From the NCBI GenBank assembly GCA_039619475.1, contig CM077116.1:373932794-373996793 (forward strand): a DNA stretch of 64,000 nucleotides, in the 5' to 3' direction. Below are positions 35,938 through 48,362 of the stretch, piece after piece. A program made the translations under genes and the position numbers. The notes beneath the pieces were generated by a model, which saw only the letters and a program-made list of their open reading frames with translations, had not been told where the DNA came from and searched no databases. This stretch comes from Icerya purchasi (Eukaryota > Arthropoda > Insecta > Hemiptera > Monophlebidae). Every line of letters begins with the position of its first letter. Position 1 is the first letter of the stretch.

Positions 35938-38180
35938 AAGTAACGTTCGTCTCGTGTGGTGGCTGGAGCACAATAATCTAGTCCCTCTTAATATGCTTGG
36001 TTTCCGCTCTGGGCTTGGACCGGTTGACTGCATTAATTATTTCCTTTCGGATGTCTATAAGTTTTTCCTAACTAAGAAATTCACCATTGCCTTCTTTATG
36101 GACGTCTCTTCTGTTTTTGATAATGTACATCTTCCCTCTCTGGATTCCAAACTACTTTCTCTTAACCTCCCTCCCATCGTCGTCATTTTCATACTCAACC
36201 TCTTCCAGAACAGAACTCTCTTTCTTTCCTCTCCCTCTCTTTCCACCACCGGATGCGTTTATCGTGGACTCCCGCAGGGCTTCTGTCTTTATCCTACACT
36301 TTTTAATATCTTCTCTTTTGATATCGTTTCTCTTCCTATTCCTTCCTTCTCCCTTCTCTTCGCTGACGACATTCTGGTCTATTCCACCTCTGACAACCTG
36401 TCCGTCGCTAGCGATGAGTTGAATAATCCGCTGTCTATTCTTAATAATTCCCTTTCTCGTCTTCACCTCTCTCTGTCTCCTACCGAGTCGTCTTGTATCA
36501 TTTTTTCTCTCCGTTCCTTTAACCGCGCTCTAACTCACATCATTGTATCTTGTATTCCCTACTCCTGTTGTCAATTCCATATGCTATCTTGGCCTTTTTT
36601 TGAATAGCCGTCTCACATTCCAAGAGCACATTAATTTTCTCTATAAATCCTGTCTTAAAAGACTTAATCTCCTTAAATCTCTCTCTCCCCTCAGATGGGG
36701 AGGTGATCCGTTTATTCTTCTAATTCTTTTCAAACCCATTATTCGGTCCAAGCTCGACTATTGTTCCTTTACTTACGGTAATTCCTCTAAGTTTCTCCTT
36801 TATAAACTTTACGTGATCCAGAACTCTTGCCTCCGTTTGCGCATTGGAGCTTCGAAATTCTCCCTCATTCTCACAGTTTTATCAGAGTTGGGTACCCAAC
36901 CACTGTTTATTCGCCGTTCTCAGCTTGGGTATCGCTTCCTAATTAAATGTCTTACCATCTCTTCGTCCAAACTTATCTTATCTGTATATCAAAAATCACT
37001 AGCGTTGTTCTCCTCATAAAATCCCAATCCTTTCGTTCATTGCTGCTCGTCTTTCTAATTTTTCTCCTGTTGTCCTTTCCTACAACACTCTCCCTTTCTT
37101 CTCTCATAATAGCCTATGACAGGCTATCAAATTTTCCTCTCTCCCACTTTGGGCCCATTCCTCCTCTCACGGTGCAGTCAATAATGAATTATTTCATTTA
37201 TTGAATTCCCCCTTTCCTGCTCATGTAGTGATCTTTACCGATGGTTCCATCAGCAAGGACGGAGTGGGTAGTGCGTTTATTGCTCCGTCGCTTTGGCATT
37301 CTGAGTTCTCCGGCTTCCTTCTTTTTGCACTATTTTTTCTGCCGAGTCGATCGCCATCCTTCAGGCTATCTCTTTTATTTCCTCTTTAAGTGTGCTTTCC
37401 CAATTGCTCATTATTTCGGACTTTAAAGGCATCCTCCAAGCCCTATCCTCTCCTTCTTCACATTCCTCTGATAGTATTATTCTCCCAATTCGTTTTCTTA
37501 CCTCTACTCTGCGGTCATCCCGCTCTATTCTTATTGATTTTTTATAGGAGGTCCTCAGTCGGTCTGGAATTGATGTCAATGACCCGGCTGATTCTTTAGC
37601 TCGTTCTGCTGGTCGTCTTGATTCATTTCTCAACTATTTCCCTTCTTCGGATATCCCTTCTTTATCCACTCCAATCACGCCAGACTTTGGCGGGATATTT
37701 ATCCCTTCCTATTTTCTAATCGTCATTCGCATTACCGTTTTATTCAGCCGATTCCTCGTTCCCTGCCTTGGTTCCATTCTCTATTCCTTTCGGTCGTCGC
37801 TTTTCTATTGCCGTTTCCCTAATTCGTCTCCGGGTCAATTATTCTCTCCTCCCCTCCTCACGCTTTCGATTTGCTCTGTCGCCTTCTCCTTATTGTTCTC
37901 TTCACGACTGTGATCCTTCTCGTATATGTGATGCCGATCACATTTTCTTCGAGTGTCCTGTTCTTCGTAATGAACGCTCCGTTTTAAACGGCCAGCTCTT
38001 GTCATTAGATCTCCCTACTCCCTATAACAACGCTTCCTTTATCTTCTCCTTTCCTTCATCTTCTGTGGTGTCTGCACTGCTGTCCTTTGTTGCGTCCATT
38101 TCGAACCGCCTAGCTAATTAGTTTAGATTTTCCTGTTGTTGGGCCAATGCCGCTGGCGCGTTCACACAAAAAAAAAAAAA
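35938..38180 (+). mobile_element. 5'-truncated non-LTR retrotransposon, RT to RNase H, frameshifted
   Basis: The copy starts within RT (RLVWWLEHNNLVPLNMLG, about 35950). It continues with motif A DVSSVFDNVH (near 36100), RGLPQGFCLYPTLFN (near 36265) and the catalytic FADD box (near 36360) in one 217-codon frame. The thumb follows in another frame (LGLFLNSRLTFQEHI, KLYVIQNSCLRLRIGASK; 36543-37019). RNase H is partly kept (IFTDGS near 37230, then NDPADSLARSAG near 37575), and the C-terminal motif CDADHIFFEC lies in a third frame (37768-38121). The end is GCCGCTGGCGCGTTCACAC plus poly(A). Endonuclease and N-terminus are missing. From 37276 on it is nearly identical to 19033-19950. Dead copy. Confidence 0.85.
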
Positions 38181-38184
38181 AACA

Positions 38185-38230
38185 TACGTGTACTATTTCC
38201 ATCAGTGATAGGTTGTAAATAGTACACTAT
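38185..38230. repeat. Short inverted repeat (hairpin)
   Basis: GTGTACTATTT pairs with AAATAGTACAC across an 18-base loop, just after the LINE poly(A). No role is evident. Confidence 0.5.
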
Positions 38231-38299
38231 TATGATTTCAAATTCGTTTTCTTTATTCGAATTTACATTTCTCCATGGTGTAATTAAAACTTATATTTT

Positions 38300-38465
38300 A
38301 ATGTTTTATAAAATTTTTTTTTTTACAAATTATGTTTCCCTATGGGGTAAATTAATAATATTTTAATTTAATCATGTTTACTGCTACTAAACGCTCGGAA
38401 AAGGTAATGGTAGCGCTCGAAAAGTTAGTTTCACTTCTCCAGCGAAAGACGCTATGTGAAATGTC
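38300..38465 (+). repeat. Dispersed non-coding repeat, copy B
   Basis: Matches the end of copy A: GGTAATGGTAGCGCTCGAAAA, then TTTCACTTCTCCAGCGAAAG and ACGCTATGTG. Same orientation as copy A, on the other side of the LINE. Confidence 0.45.
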
Positions 38466-40594
38466 TTCACATAAAAACAAAAAAAAACGTTGAAATATAT
38501 TATTTGAAGGAAAATTACAAACACATTAAGAAATTTATTTAAAAGTAAACACGTCTGCTCACATTAATAATCTTTTCTAAACTGCCATCTAATAATCGCT
38601 GGTTCGCTGTACTACAATTTGCCGCTTTTTCGTTTGTCACAGTTGACGGATTTTCGCTAGCGATAGATTTCGCCAAGTATAGATCAAAGTCTGAAGCAGA
38701 CCAAAACGATTAGATGTCCTTTAGGTTTGAAACATATAATACTAAATAATTCTCTTTTAGTATATTTTCTGTTTTCCAGTACTGAAGATAGAAAATTTCC
38801 AAAAACGTTTCTGAAAAATGCTGTTTAGTAATCAATCTTAAGCGTTTTGTATAACTTTATTATAATATCACCAATGGCGTTGTGTCAGTGTCTTTACACA
38901 CAAATCTGAACTTAACAATAGTTTTAGGAGAGATAATTGAAAGAGCCTATGAAAGAATTAAATATAAGACGCAGAGATCAAAGGCCAAAAATGCGAATAT
39001 TAAACAGAGAGAGAGAGAGCGTGCAGAAAAATTTAAATGGTGTTTGGCCGGACACGTGACCGCCGAAAAAACAATAAATGGTCAAAAGGAATGTTGCACT
39101 AATTGATGAAACAAGTAAAATAGGAACAACTCGATGCACAGTGGTCTGAAATACAGAGAAGTCAACACAAAAAATAAAAAGAAATCGATCCAGAATCTGT
39201 TCTTATTTAAAGTAGTTGTGATCACTTATGATCCATATAATGACAGATGATCATATTTGTTTGTTAGCGACCGCCTTACAGTTGATTGTATTTTATGCGT
39301 TGTTTAAGTGTAGTAAAAAAAACCTACTTTTACAGTTAAAATATCTTAATTTTAATCAATCGAATTTTTTATCCAAATATTAGTACATTATTAATACGTT
39401 ATTTAAAATATTTATGATATTTAAAACGGCGAAGTGACAAAGAAGTAAATAATCAATTTTTTCAACTCGCCTTGAAAAATTACGTTTAAAAAGTGTTAAA
39501 CAACATTTCTCGTAATTTCCGGCTTTAGAATTTGGCTTAAATTGTTTTATTATAGATTTCTTTGCGATAAAAAGTAGGTTGCAATTAGCTTCCATTGTGT
39601 GACTGCGGTGAAAGTTTTCCAACGATGATGCAGTTATGTGCATAAGCCAAGTATATACATATATTTAGAATTCTTTACTTGAAGTTGTTTGCATAATATG
39701 AGAATGTAAAGAGAGATCATATAAATATCATTTAAAATTTTTTTACTTTTAAAATTTTTCATTGTGATTCTTTTTTTCAAAATAGTTTTTCATTTTTTTT
39801 TTCAGAACTTGACGTTCATGGTAACAGATATGGAAATTAAAGTTTTTTACTTTTGAAAATAAATTAAATGTTGCATTATCGAAAATTTACCATCTAGCAA
39901 AATTAAACATTTTTAAAGTCGTCAACAGACGAAGATGAACGAAACTAGCGAAGCAAAATGCAAAGGACGTCTTGCATTAAATTTTAATGAATGCAGTCAG
40001 CATATATTCTTTTTCTTTTCTGTGACAGCTTTTTTTCCGTTGTATATGTATTGCGAATGTGCCAAATAAAAAGTCGTTAAAGAGTTTGTAACAATATTAA
40101 TTTACAATCTATTTCATTTGGGGGGGGGGGGGGTTGTCAGTTACGGACTTGAATCCGGCGCAGGTGAAATTTTTATACATTTTCAATGTACGGCAGTCGG
40201 ATTGAAAGTAGATGCTATCTGAGCGAAACACCACTGCTTAAACGACGTCACGGGAGCTTCTGCTTGAAATTTACACTAACGTTAATCATAATTTTATTTA
40301 AATGGAATTTTTTTACTTTTATATAATTTAATCTGCTCTGTAATTTTCTGCTCTTTTTTTGAACTTTGAACCGCTATAAGCGATGCAACGATGACGTAAA
40401 TTGCAAGAAAAATTTGTATTTGAACGGCACGATGACAAATCTTACTTCTTTTTTAATAAAGTCTCAATGCTGGAGTTACGCAAAAACCTTGAACTGTACG
40501 AATATAAATCAAGCAGAAGAGGAGAATGTCTGGAGCCTAAAAGAAGCCTTGCAGGAGAAACAGGAATAATTTTACACATCTACGTACATAATAC
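38466..40594. other. No recognisable gene
   Basis: Small frames only (38882-39106, 39380-39643, 40366-40598), none with a recognisable domain. A 13-base poly(G) lies near 40121-40133. Confidence 0.4.
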
Positions 40595-41690
40595 GTGAAG
40601 AAGGATTGGACACTGAGTGCGAGAACTAACGTTTATGTAATATCGCATGCATCACATGCGAGTAAAGTGATGCTTAAGATGATCTACAATCGATTGTACG
40701 CAATGTTAGAGCATCAAATTCCACAAGAGCAAGCAGGACTCAGCACAACCTTGAATATAAGACAACTAATAGAAACAGCGCTAGAGTTCTTGATTGTGTA
40801 CAGCGGAGCTAATAGCTAATCTTACCGGAATTGAGAGCACTAAAGCATTTAGGACTATTCATTAAAGGAATATAGATAGCAGGACAGCGAGAGTTAAAAT
40901 AGGAACTCAGATTACTTCAAAGCTGATCAGGGTGTGAGACAAGGACGTTTACTCGCACAGCTGTTTTTTAATTTATGCTCGGAACAGAGGACACTGCGTA
41001 ATGATAACGGAATAGAGACAACAGAATTTGACCTTGGATTTACAGTTAGTGGCCATTGAAGAAAGAACAAATCTTCGTTACGCTACACTGATCGCGATTA
41101 GCAATGACATACCTACCTCGACAATTGATACGAACTAGTAATGACCGCGGGTTAATGATAAATAAAGAGAAGACGAAAATGACGATGAAATACGTACCGA
41201 AAAATAACTTTTCCGCCATAGAACAAATAAATGGAATGGAAGTGGTCGATCGGTATTTCATATTTAGGATCAAATATCGGAAATAAGAGAGGATGTAGAT
41301 CGAAGCTGTAGTATCGAACGCGAGCTACAAAAATGGGACGTCTATCAACATTTAGCGGAATCAAGCAGTAAATAAAAGAGTTAAGATTAAATTGATGAAA
41401 ACATCGGCATTTTCGGTTTCCCGGGCACTATGTGAAGTAGAACGTAGATGACCGATTCTATGGAAATGTGCCGTAGAAGCGTCCATGGACTGCCGAAAAT
41501 CTGTCAGTACTGAAGGAAATCGGCCAACTATTCGACTGTTAGCAGAGAGGTTCAACTCAGAGTTGAACGGTTTTTTGAACACTTAATGCGAGCAAATGTA
41601 GTCTAGAAGCAATCTTCACTGAAGGGAAATTAGGTGGAAAGAAAGGACGCGACCGCATTTCTGCAAGATTGTCTGTTTGAGTTGAGCTTT
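40595..41690 (+). mobile_element. Heavily decayed RTE-like LINE (reverse transcriptase remnants)
   Basis: The remnants come in the order of an RTE-type RT. ISHASHASKVMLKMIYNRL with EHQIPQEQAG corresponds to the conserved RTE block of the form NYRTISLISHASK..., at about 40630-40740. DQGVRQGRLLAQLFFNL, near 40927, stands for the GVRQGC-LSP-LFN motif. A broken NLRY-A segment near 41070 replaces the YADD box. LMINKEKTKMTMK near 41152 and a C-terminal LMRANVV-LEAIFTEGKLGGKKGRDR near 41590-41660 match the ends of such proteins. Many stops and shifts make it an old relic. Confidence 0.7.
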
Positions 41691-42533
41691 TGCACTTTCG
41701 AATATTGAAAAGATGTAACCTGGTGATTTAGATTGTTCTTGGTATTTTGGAGTAACAGTTTGGCGGATTTTAATGCACCATGTGAATCATGTATGAAAAG
41801 TTACCAGCACATAAAGTATAACTCGCCGGAGGCGGAATATGTTTCTTTCAGATTTATTGCGGCTATTACGAATAATCTGACTCTACTCCTCATTTTCTCT
41901 AATTTGTTTATTTGATTTAATTTTTCAGCAAAAAGTTTTCGATAAATACAGATATAGGTTTCCACTTTTTAAGTATGAAGCAAGTGTAATATTTGGTACT
42001 TTCATAGTTTACAAAGCTTTTTCCAGAAGTTGTCTCGCCGATGATGATCAGGGTAATTTACATGACAAGTTGAAGTTTAATATGATCAACGTGGTTTCTA
42101 CCGAAAACAGACACCTGTTTATAACTTCAACGGAAAACATTTCTCATTTGGATCGATTGTTAATTTTCATTTTGCACTAATTTCTTGTGTATTAGTTTAA
42201 TTGGTTAAGTGCTCTTTTATTTTCCGTGTCCAAGGTGCAACGGAATTTTAGATTTTGTAGTTGTCAAAGCAGTCTACTATTGGTCATTTTTTCAAGTAGT
42301 TTTGCCGGATATCCTCTGTCCTTAAACGTAGAAGGATATAAATTTACTTCTCCTGCTTCCCATTTCTTGGCCTAATGTCCTTGCGGACAAAAATATCTGG
42401 CCGAAGCTAAAGCATTTCAATTTAGAGCTTTTAAGCGTTAGAAGATAAATCAACCTTTCTCTACAACTCTGAAAAACGTCGGTTTAACCGTAGCATATTT
42501 TTAAAGAATTACGGAGTAGTTTTTTTATATCAA
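41691..42533. other. No recognisable gene
   Basis: AT-rich. The small frame 41733-41915 has no known domain. Confidence 0.4.
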
Positions 42534-43063
42534 ACTATTTTATCGCACTGATATGAATATCGGCCATTATTTCACTTTTGCCAATATTTCATGATCAAGG
42601 ATGTCGTTTAATTTTTTAATTTTTTAAATTTTTCTTAAATTCTCTTTGGAATAATCTTTACCCGAACATACTTTAACAGGCGGCCAGGATATTTTCTAAT
42701 TTATTAAATTTGAACTAATCTGGATAGCTGTTTCTGACATCGTTTATTCGCGAATTTCCTGATTTGTTATTATAATTTTTATGGCTACGTACGAAACATA
42801 ATCATTTTGACCAAGTTCTGTTCTTTTTTTTTTCCCCCAATAAACGATGTCAGAAACAACTATCCAGTTTAGTTCAAGTTTAACAGATAATAAATTGGAA
42901 AATATACTGGCCGATTGTTGAAGTACGTCAGCTAAAAAGTTATTCCAAAGAGAATTCAAGAGAAAATTTGAAAAAGTTGAAAAATTAACAACATCTTTGA
43001 TTTTTAAATATCGGCAAACGTGAAATAATGGCCACAATATTCATACCAGTGTGATAAAATAGT
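42534..43063. mobile_element. Old foldback (long inverted repeat) element
   Basis: The left arm 42534-42748 pairs with the right arm 42839-43063 in reverse complement. Both carry a GGCCATTATTTCAC(t/g)TTTGCC block at the outer side and TGTTTCTGACATCGTTTATT at the inner side. About 90 bases of loop lie between. Small indels and substitutions throughout mark an old insertion. No coding capacity. A MITE or foldback element; superfamily unknown. Confidence 0.7.
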
Positions 43064-46000
43064 CCAACCATTTGTTTTTATTAGTTGGCCTGGCTTCTTT
43101 TTTGAACTTTATCAAATTGTTGACAATTGATTGACACAGTTCACACATCAGTAATTGTTCGAACCACCAAACATTTGACGTTAACGCACACAGCGGTTTT
43201 TTTTTTTACATATTTGCCGCGAGATACATTTATAGGATTTATATCTGAGATTTTACATTTGCGCAATATTCCAAGTTTTCTGGATGATAATTTGATTTCT
43301 TCGTAGCTACTGTGTTATTTGTTTAAAAAAAAAAAAAAACTGCTCTATAATTTCCCAATCAGTGCGCTATAATGAATAGCAATATTTGGACTACATAATT
43401 TTAATCATAAAAAACACACGCTGTTTTTTACAGATATACATATATTAATAATTAAATGTATAATATATTTGACATGTGTCGGCGTCATAGCACCATTATC
43501 GTGACTAGTCTACAATTGGAATGAAAATAGTTAATATAATACGATAGTCGATATAAATGATTAAAAATTTCGATATGATGCTAATTTTAGAAAATTTACA
43601 AATTATAATGTGATAAAGTAAAAATGTAAATCAAAATATTAAGCGATGTAATTAAAAAATAAAAACTACATTTAAATAAAGGATCATTATTATTTGGAAT
43701 ATTTTTATTTGTTTTCAAGAGATACTATTGATCTCTTACGCAACAGCCAGTACAGAGTTGTTGTAGTTTGATGTTCAGTTGCATTATAAATGGATGGGTT
43801 TGTGAATGTAAATCTGATCCATATACACGTTACGTTCATTATGTTCTTTAATTTGATTACTTTTAATAGTTTTCACCAACGTCACAAAGTACGTTTATAC
43901 ATATGTTTAGGTTGCATATTGCCAAATCGATTAGCGAGTAGCCCCTACAATAGTTAAGATGTTTAGAAGACTGCCTGTATTTAAATTTATTTGATTTGTA
44001 ACGCCCGGAATGTTTTTCGACTATCATATTCTAGTACGGGTAGTCGACGAAATAAGTCGGCTAAGTTTTGATACTATCGTTTTTACATAATATGGGAGAG
44101 CACGAGGTTTATGTACATGATTTATAGATATTTCTAATTCAATCTCTTCGGAATATAATTTGACGTTGCTAAGGGACCTCTGTTAAACTTACCTTGGTAA
44201 TAATATCTTTTCTTCTTTTTAATCTGGTTAACACATTTCACAACACCTTTTGCTGTCTTTACGTTTGTTGTCGATGTAAATTAGGCAACAATGCTATGTC
44301 ACGCGCTTCAACTGGTAGACGGGTTAAATTTTCATTGCTAACTAAACCGCAGATTATCTGTCGTTAATATCTGTCGTTAATATCTGTCGTTAATATCTGT
44401 CATAAATGCGGTCAAGAATGAGTGAGTATAATAAAATGTAAATTAATTCACCTGGCACCTCTGAAGTGGCCGCTTTTACCTTAAACATTGGATTTCACGG
44501 ACGGCGAATATTTTCTTCTTTTTGTTTTAGCTGAGCTCCAGTGATTTCCCTAAGAGCGACAGTTTGTTTATCGGTGTCGTAAATTATGGAAAGAGAAGAC
44601 CGAAGAAATATGACGCCATTGTCTAATTTTCTTCTTTTTTTATATACTGTTTCTGCGCTAAAATATGCGAGTAATTTATTCTTTTTCTTTTTTTTCTCTT
44701 TTTTTCTTTTTAACGTAAAAGTAGTTACTTCACACTGTGTTTAATTGTCATAGTTAAGGGAAAACAAAAAAACTTATCTCATGACCAAGCTGGACTGTGA
44801 ACAAAAGGGGAATGAGCTGAGGGGTAGTTTTTGCAATGAAATGAACGAAGAGCAATAAAGGATTCAATATTTTATCGGGCTGACTGCTGAAAGACATCGA
44901 ACAGGAAATGGCTCGTGCAAAAATTATAAAGAATGCCACTATCGGTTTATGGTTGAGAACTATACGAGAGCCGCCAAGATTGATTTGTTTTTCATACTCT
45001 TAAGAAATTTGTGCTACTCGTTAATATTCATATTCCCCCCCCCCCCCGTTGTAATGAAGAATAAAAAATAATTAGCGCTATTTTGTAGGAGCAAAATCCC
45101 ACGAAGGGCAGTATATAAAGTCTGGCAAGATTCTTGGAATACAGTTGATTTCGTTATTTAACTAAAGTACCGAGTCTGGCTTACGGCCGTCTGAGATCTG
45201 CGAAAGTAGAAGAAATGGCACAGATTTGAGCAGTAATAAATACGCGGATCATTAGAAATAAAAAAAGGAATAATACATGTATGCTTGATGGGGATTACCT
45301 TATTTTACGAATGTGGTAAAAATTTCTTAATCGGCCAATAAATTGTTTTAATGATAATCAAATATCGCCGCATTCAAGAATAAGTATCTGTCTAGTAGAA
45401 AAGGTTTAAACATTGGGAAAATCCAACGCTTATCGACTGACATCGGGCGGCTCCTAAATAGTTCTGGTGAGGCCAAAGAAAGAAAAAAAACAACAATTTA
45501 ATAGTTGAAATATATGGTACAGGTAAACCAGTCGCCCATTTTGAACGAATAAACTTCGTGCGTTACGTCGCGTCTAGGCGAATACGAGCTACGACCTCAA
45601 AAATGAGTTGTTCGTAATTATTTCAAATGTTCACGGCTCTACTACATGTGAGACTTGGTGTTACATTTCACACGCTCGCATCAGCGTGGAATTTTGTTTT
45701 GCACCTTACTGCCGGCTAGACTTTTAAATAGCCCGGTTTTTCCATTGATGCGACGACCTTTGCAGATTGATGTAACACTGGCAATAGAGAGAAAGATTAC
45801 TTATTCAAATAATCGTTTACGCACGAAATCTTTAATAGTACAGGTCGGAAATTAAATCCGGCGTGATAATTATGATGGATTTGAAGTGTAGATATATTGG
45901 TAACCTTTGGAACGGAGCAGGGGAAATGAATGCAAATATATATCTTTAATATATTCGTAATATATGTGAACATTAAACACAATTGGTATGAATTATTGGC

Positions 46001-46679
46001 GTACATTCACAATCAGCCTATTCCTACTTACGGAAATAAATGTGAAGGAAGAAGAGTTGAATCGGGGGATACGAAAACTATGCACTAGGAAAACTATAAT
46101 GGTGGTATAATTGTTTAGGTGGAAAACGAATGGAATTCCGAAGTTGTGTATATTAGAAAAAATGCTGCTGATTGTATTTCTAAAGAATAGGAAAAAAATT
46201 AATTTACCAGCAATATGTCGTTCTCCGAGCAGGAGAATCGGGGATTTCTTTGAAAAAATTGATGAGAATTAAACAATATGTATGGAATTTAGAAAATATG
46301 CGGAAATTTTAATATTAACTTTGATTTAAGAAACACGGAGGCGGGAAATTTTTCGAATATTATAGCAAAAAATGGATTAGATTGATGAAAGGAGTAACTA
46401 GAGGAGAAGTAAGAAGAGAAAGAATTAAATAATCGTGTATTGATAAAATACCTCAGCGAACGAAGTTGTGGCAAATATTATTAAGACGAAAATCTCAGAT
46501 CACTATTCCGTTAGTTGCGCATTTAGGATGGACGGTAAGAAATTAAAAAGAAGGTATATAAATGATGGTATATTAAGCTATAAAATAAACGCGTATGATT
46601 GGCACTTGATAACAGAGAAATAGATGAGTTATTAACGAATATGAAAAAAGTTTTGAATATTCCGCGTGTTTAAAACAAA
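43064..46679. other. No recognisable gene
   Basis: Small frames only. A TATA-like GTATATAAAG at 45111-45120 stands alone without a downstream coding frame. A poly(C) run lies at about 45035-45048. Confidence 0.4.
44356..44407 (+). repeat. Four 13-bp tandem units
   Basis: Unit ATCTGTCGTTAAT, three exact copies and a fourth with a change (ATCTGTCATAAAT). Confidence 0.9.
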
Positions 46680-48362
46680 TAGCAGTGAAAAAAGTCCTCA
46701 TCAAATAAATATTCGGATGAGTAGGAGAATATTAAATTTCAACCATATTAATTGCACGCTATGTAAAGGAAACAATTTAAACGACAAATATAGAACATTG
46801 TACAAGAAGTATAGAAACATAGTCAACAGAAGGTAAGACACAAGCTAAGGAAAAGTGTTAACCGCAACAATTACATAAAGCGAAGGATGACATTGAAAGA
46901 ACATGGAAGATGATAAATAAAATACGTATGTAAAAAGGAAAAAACAATTGTAGATGAAGATAAATCAAAAAAGCTTTGCTAGTTGTAACAAAGCAGCGGG
47001 TGAACTTTCGAATTTCTATCTGTCTGCAATCGATAAACGGAAACGTTGTTGCGATATTAAATTTTTTGGATAATGATACGGACAAGGAAAGTTGTATACA
47101 TTATTCTATATACCGAACGCTGCAGATGAAATGATTGAGATTATAATTAAAAAACTCGATCTGCATAAAGCTGAAAGGTATGATGGGATAAGGAATGACT
47201 TAAAAGTCATATTCACGAATATTTGCTTTTTTATTAGCAAAAATGATTAAAATACTCTGTAAAAGAAGGATTATTCCTAAAAGAGCTAAAAACGGATATT
47301 ATAGAAAAGTGGAGATAGATAAAAAAAAAAATGGAAATTATAGACCAATTATATTAATATCAGTTTTAACAAAAAGGTTATTGAGATTTATGTAGACAAG
47401 CACTTGAAAAATTATCTGGAAATTAATTATATGTATTAAACGAATATCAATCCAGTTTTAGCGAAGGGGAACCAATTACAGTACTTCCTAGGTCATTTAC
47501 ACATTAGCTACTAATGTAGGGCTACTAGAGCATCGGGAGTTTCTGTTAGTTATTTTAGATCTTAAACCTTCGGTTTAGTAAGTAGAATGGGGAATGAACA
47601 AAATAGGAATAAAAAGAAAGTATTTAAATTGATTGAGAAGTTATTTAAGTGAACGGGAATTGTTAGTAAATATTGGAAATAAGAGAATGATAAATTGTGG
47701 GATCAAGGAACGATCTTAGTCCCAATACTGTTTTTAATTTACACAGATATTCACTATACAGATACGTTAAGAACTCCAAGTTGTGTGTATATCCGGATGA
47801 TATTGCGCTAATGGTTGAGCAATTACGGAAAAATTGCTACAGGAAGATCTAAATAACGCATGTAAATGGGCACACGATATAGGAAATTATTGATCAATGC
47901 CAAAAAAACATAAGCAATATATGTAAGAACTCTAAGCCGGTTTAGGACACATTTGTTCCTCAAAATTGTTTTGCATGTTATTATGCATGGGGAAGAAGTA
48001 TTGCGGTTTCCCAAAAACTGTTAACAAATTTAAATATCTCGCTGTTCGATAAAGCGTTAACGTCTCATATTGATAATATTGCAGGGAAAATTTTACGTAC
48101 CAACGAATACCGTACTCGGTGGAATTGAATATATAAAATTACCAACAAAAAAAAAAAAAAAAAGATTTATGGAACTATGATAAAATTTGCTACATACGTT
48201 CAAGAGGTGTTAAAACATAAGATAAACAATGTGGCAGAAGAAGTGTCGATAAAATTAGTGAAAAGTATAGCGAAGGAAATCCGAGAAGAAGGCAATTTAA
48301 ATAGACGGAAGAGTGAAATAAAGATACGGATGATTTTGCGTAGTATGAAGAATAATAATAAT
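46680..48362 (+). mobile_element. Decayed jockey/CR1-like LINE
   Basis: LINE landmarks appear in order despite many stops. The linker is YRTLYKKYRNIVNRR (near 46790). The pre-RT block ELSNFYLSAID lies near 47000, then LHKAERYDGIRND near 47160. GNYRPIILISVLTK is near 47335. The degenerate motif A ILDLKPS is near 47555, then YLSERELLVNIGNKRMINCGI near 47650. A LGPILFLIY-type segment is visible across a frame break near 47725, and a YADDIALMVE-type box has decayed near 47790. LLQEDLNNACKWAHDIG follows near 47840. The last 100-codon frame (48177-48479) includes the basic C-terminus. No RNase H is seen. Related 3' sequence occurs at 26446-26645. Confidence 0.75.

Noticed and set aside
45111..45120. 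TATA box of a gene
   Set aside because: GTATATAAAG is expected by chance in AT-rich DNA, and no coding frame or second promoter element follows.
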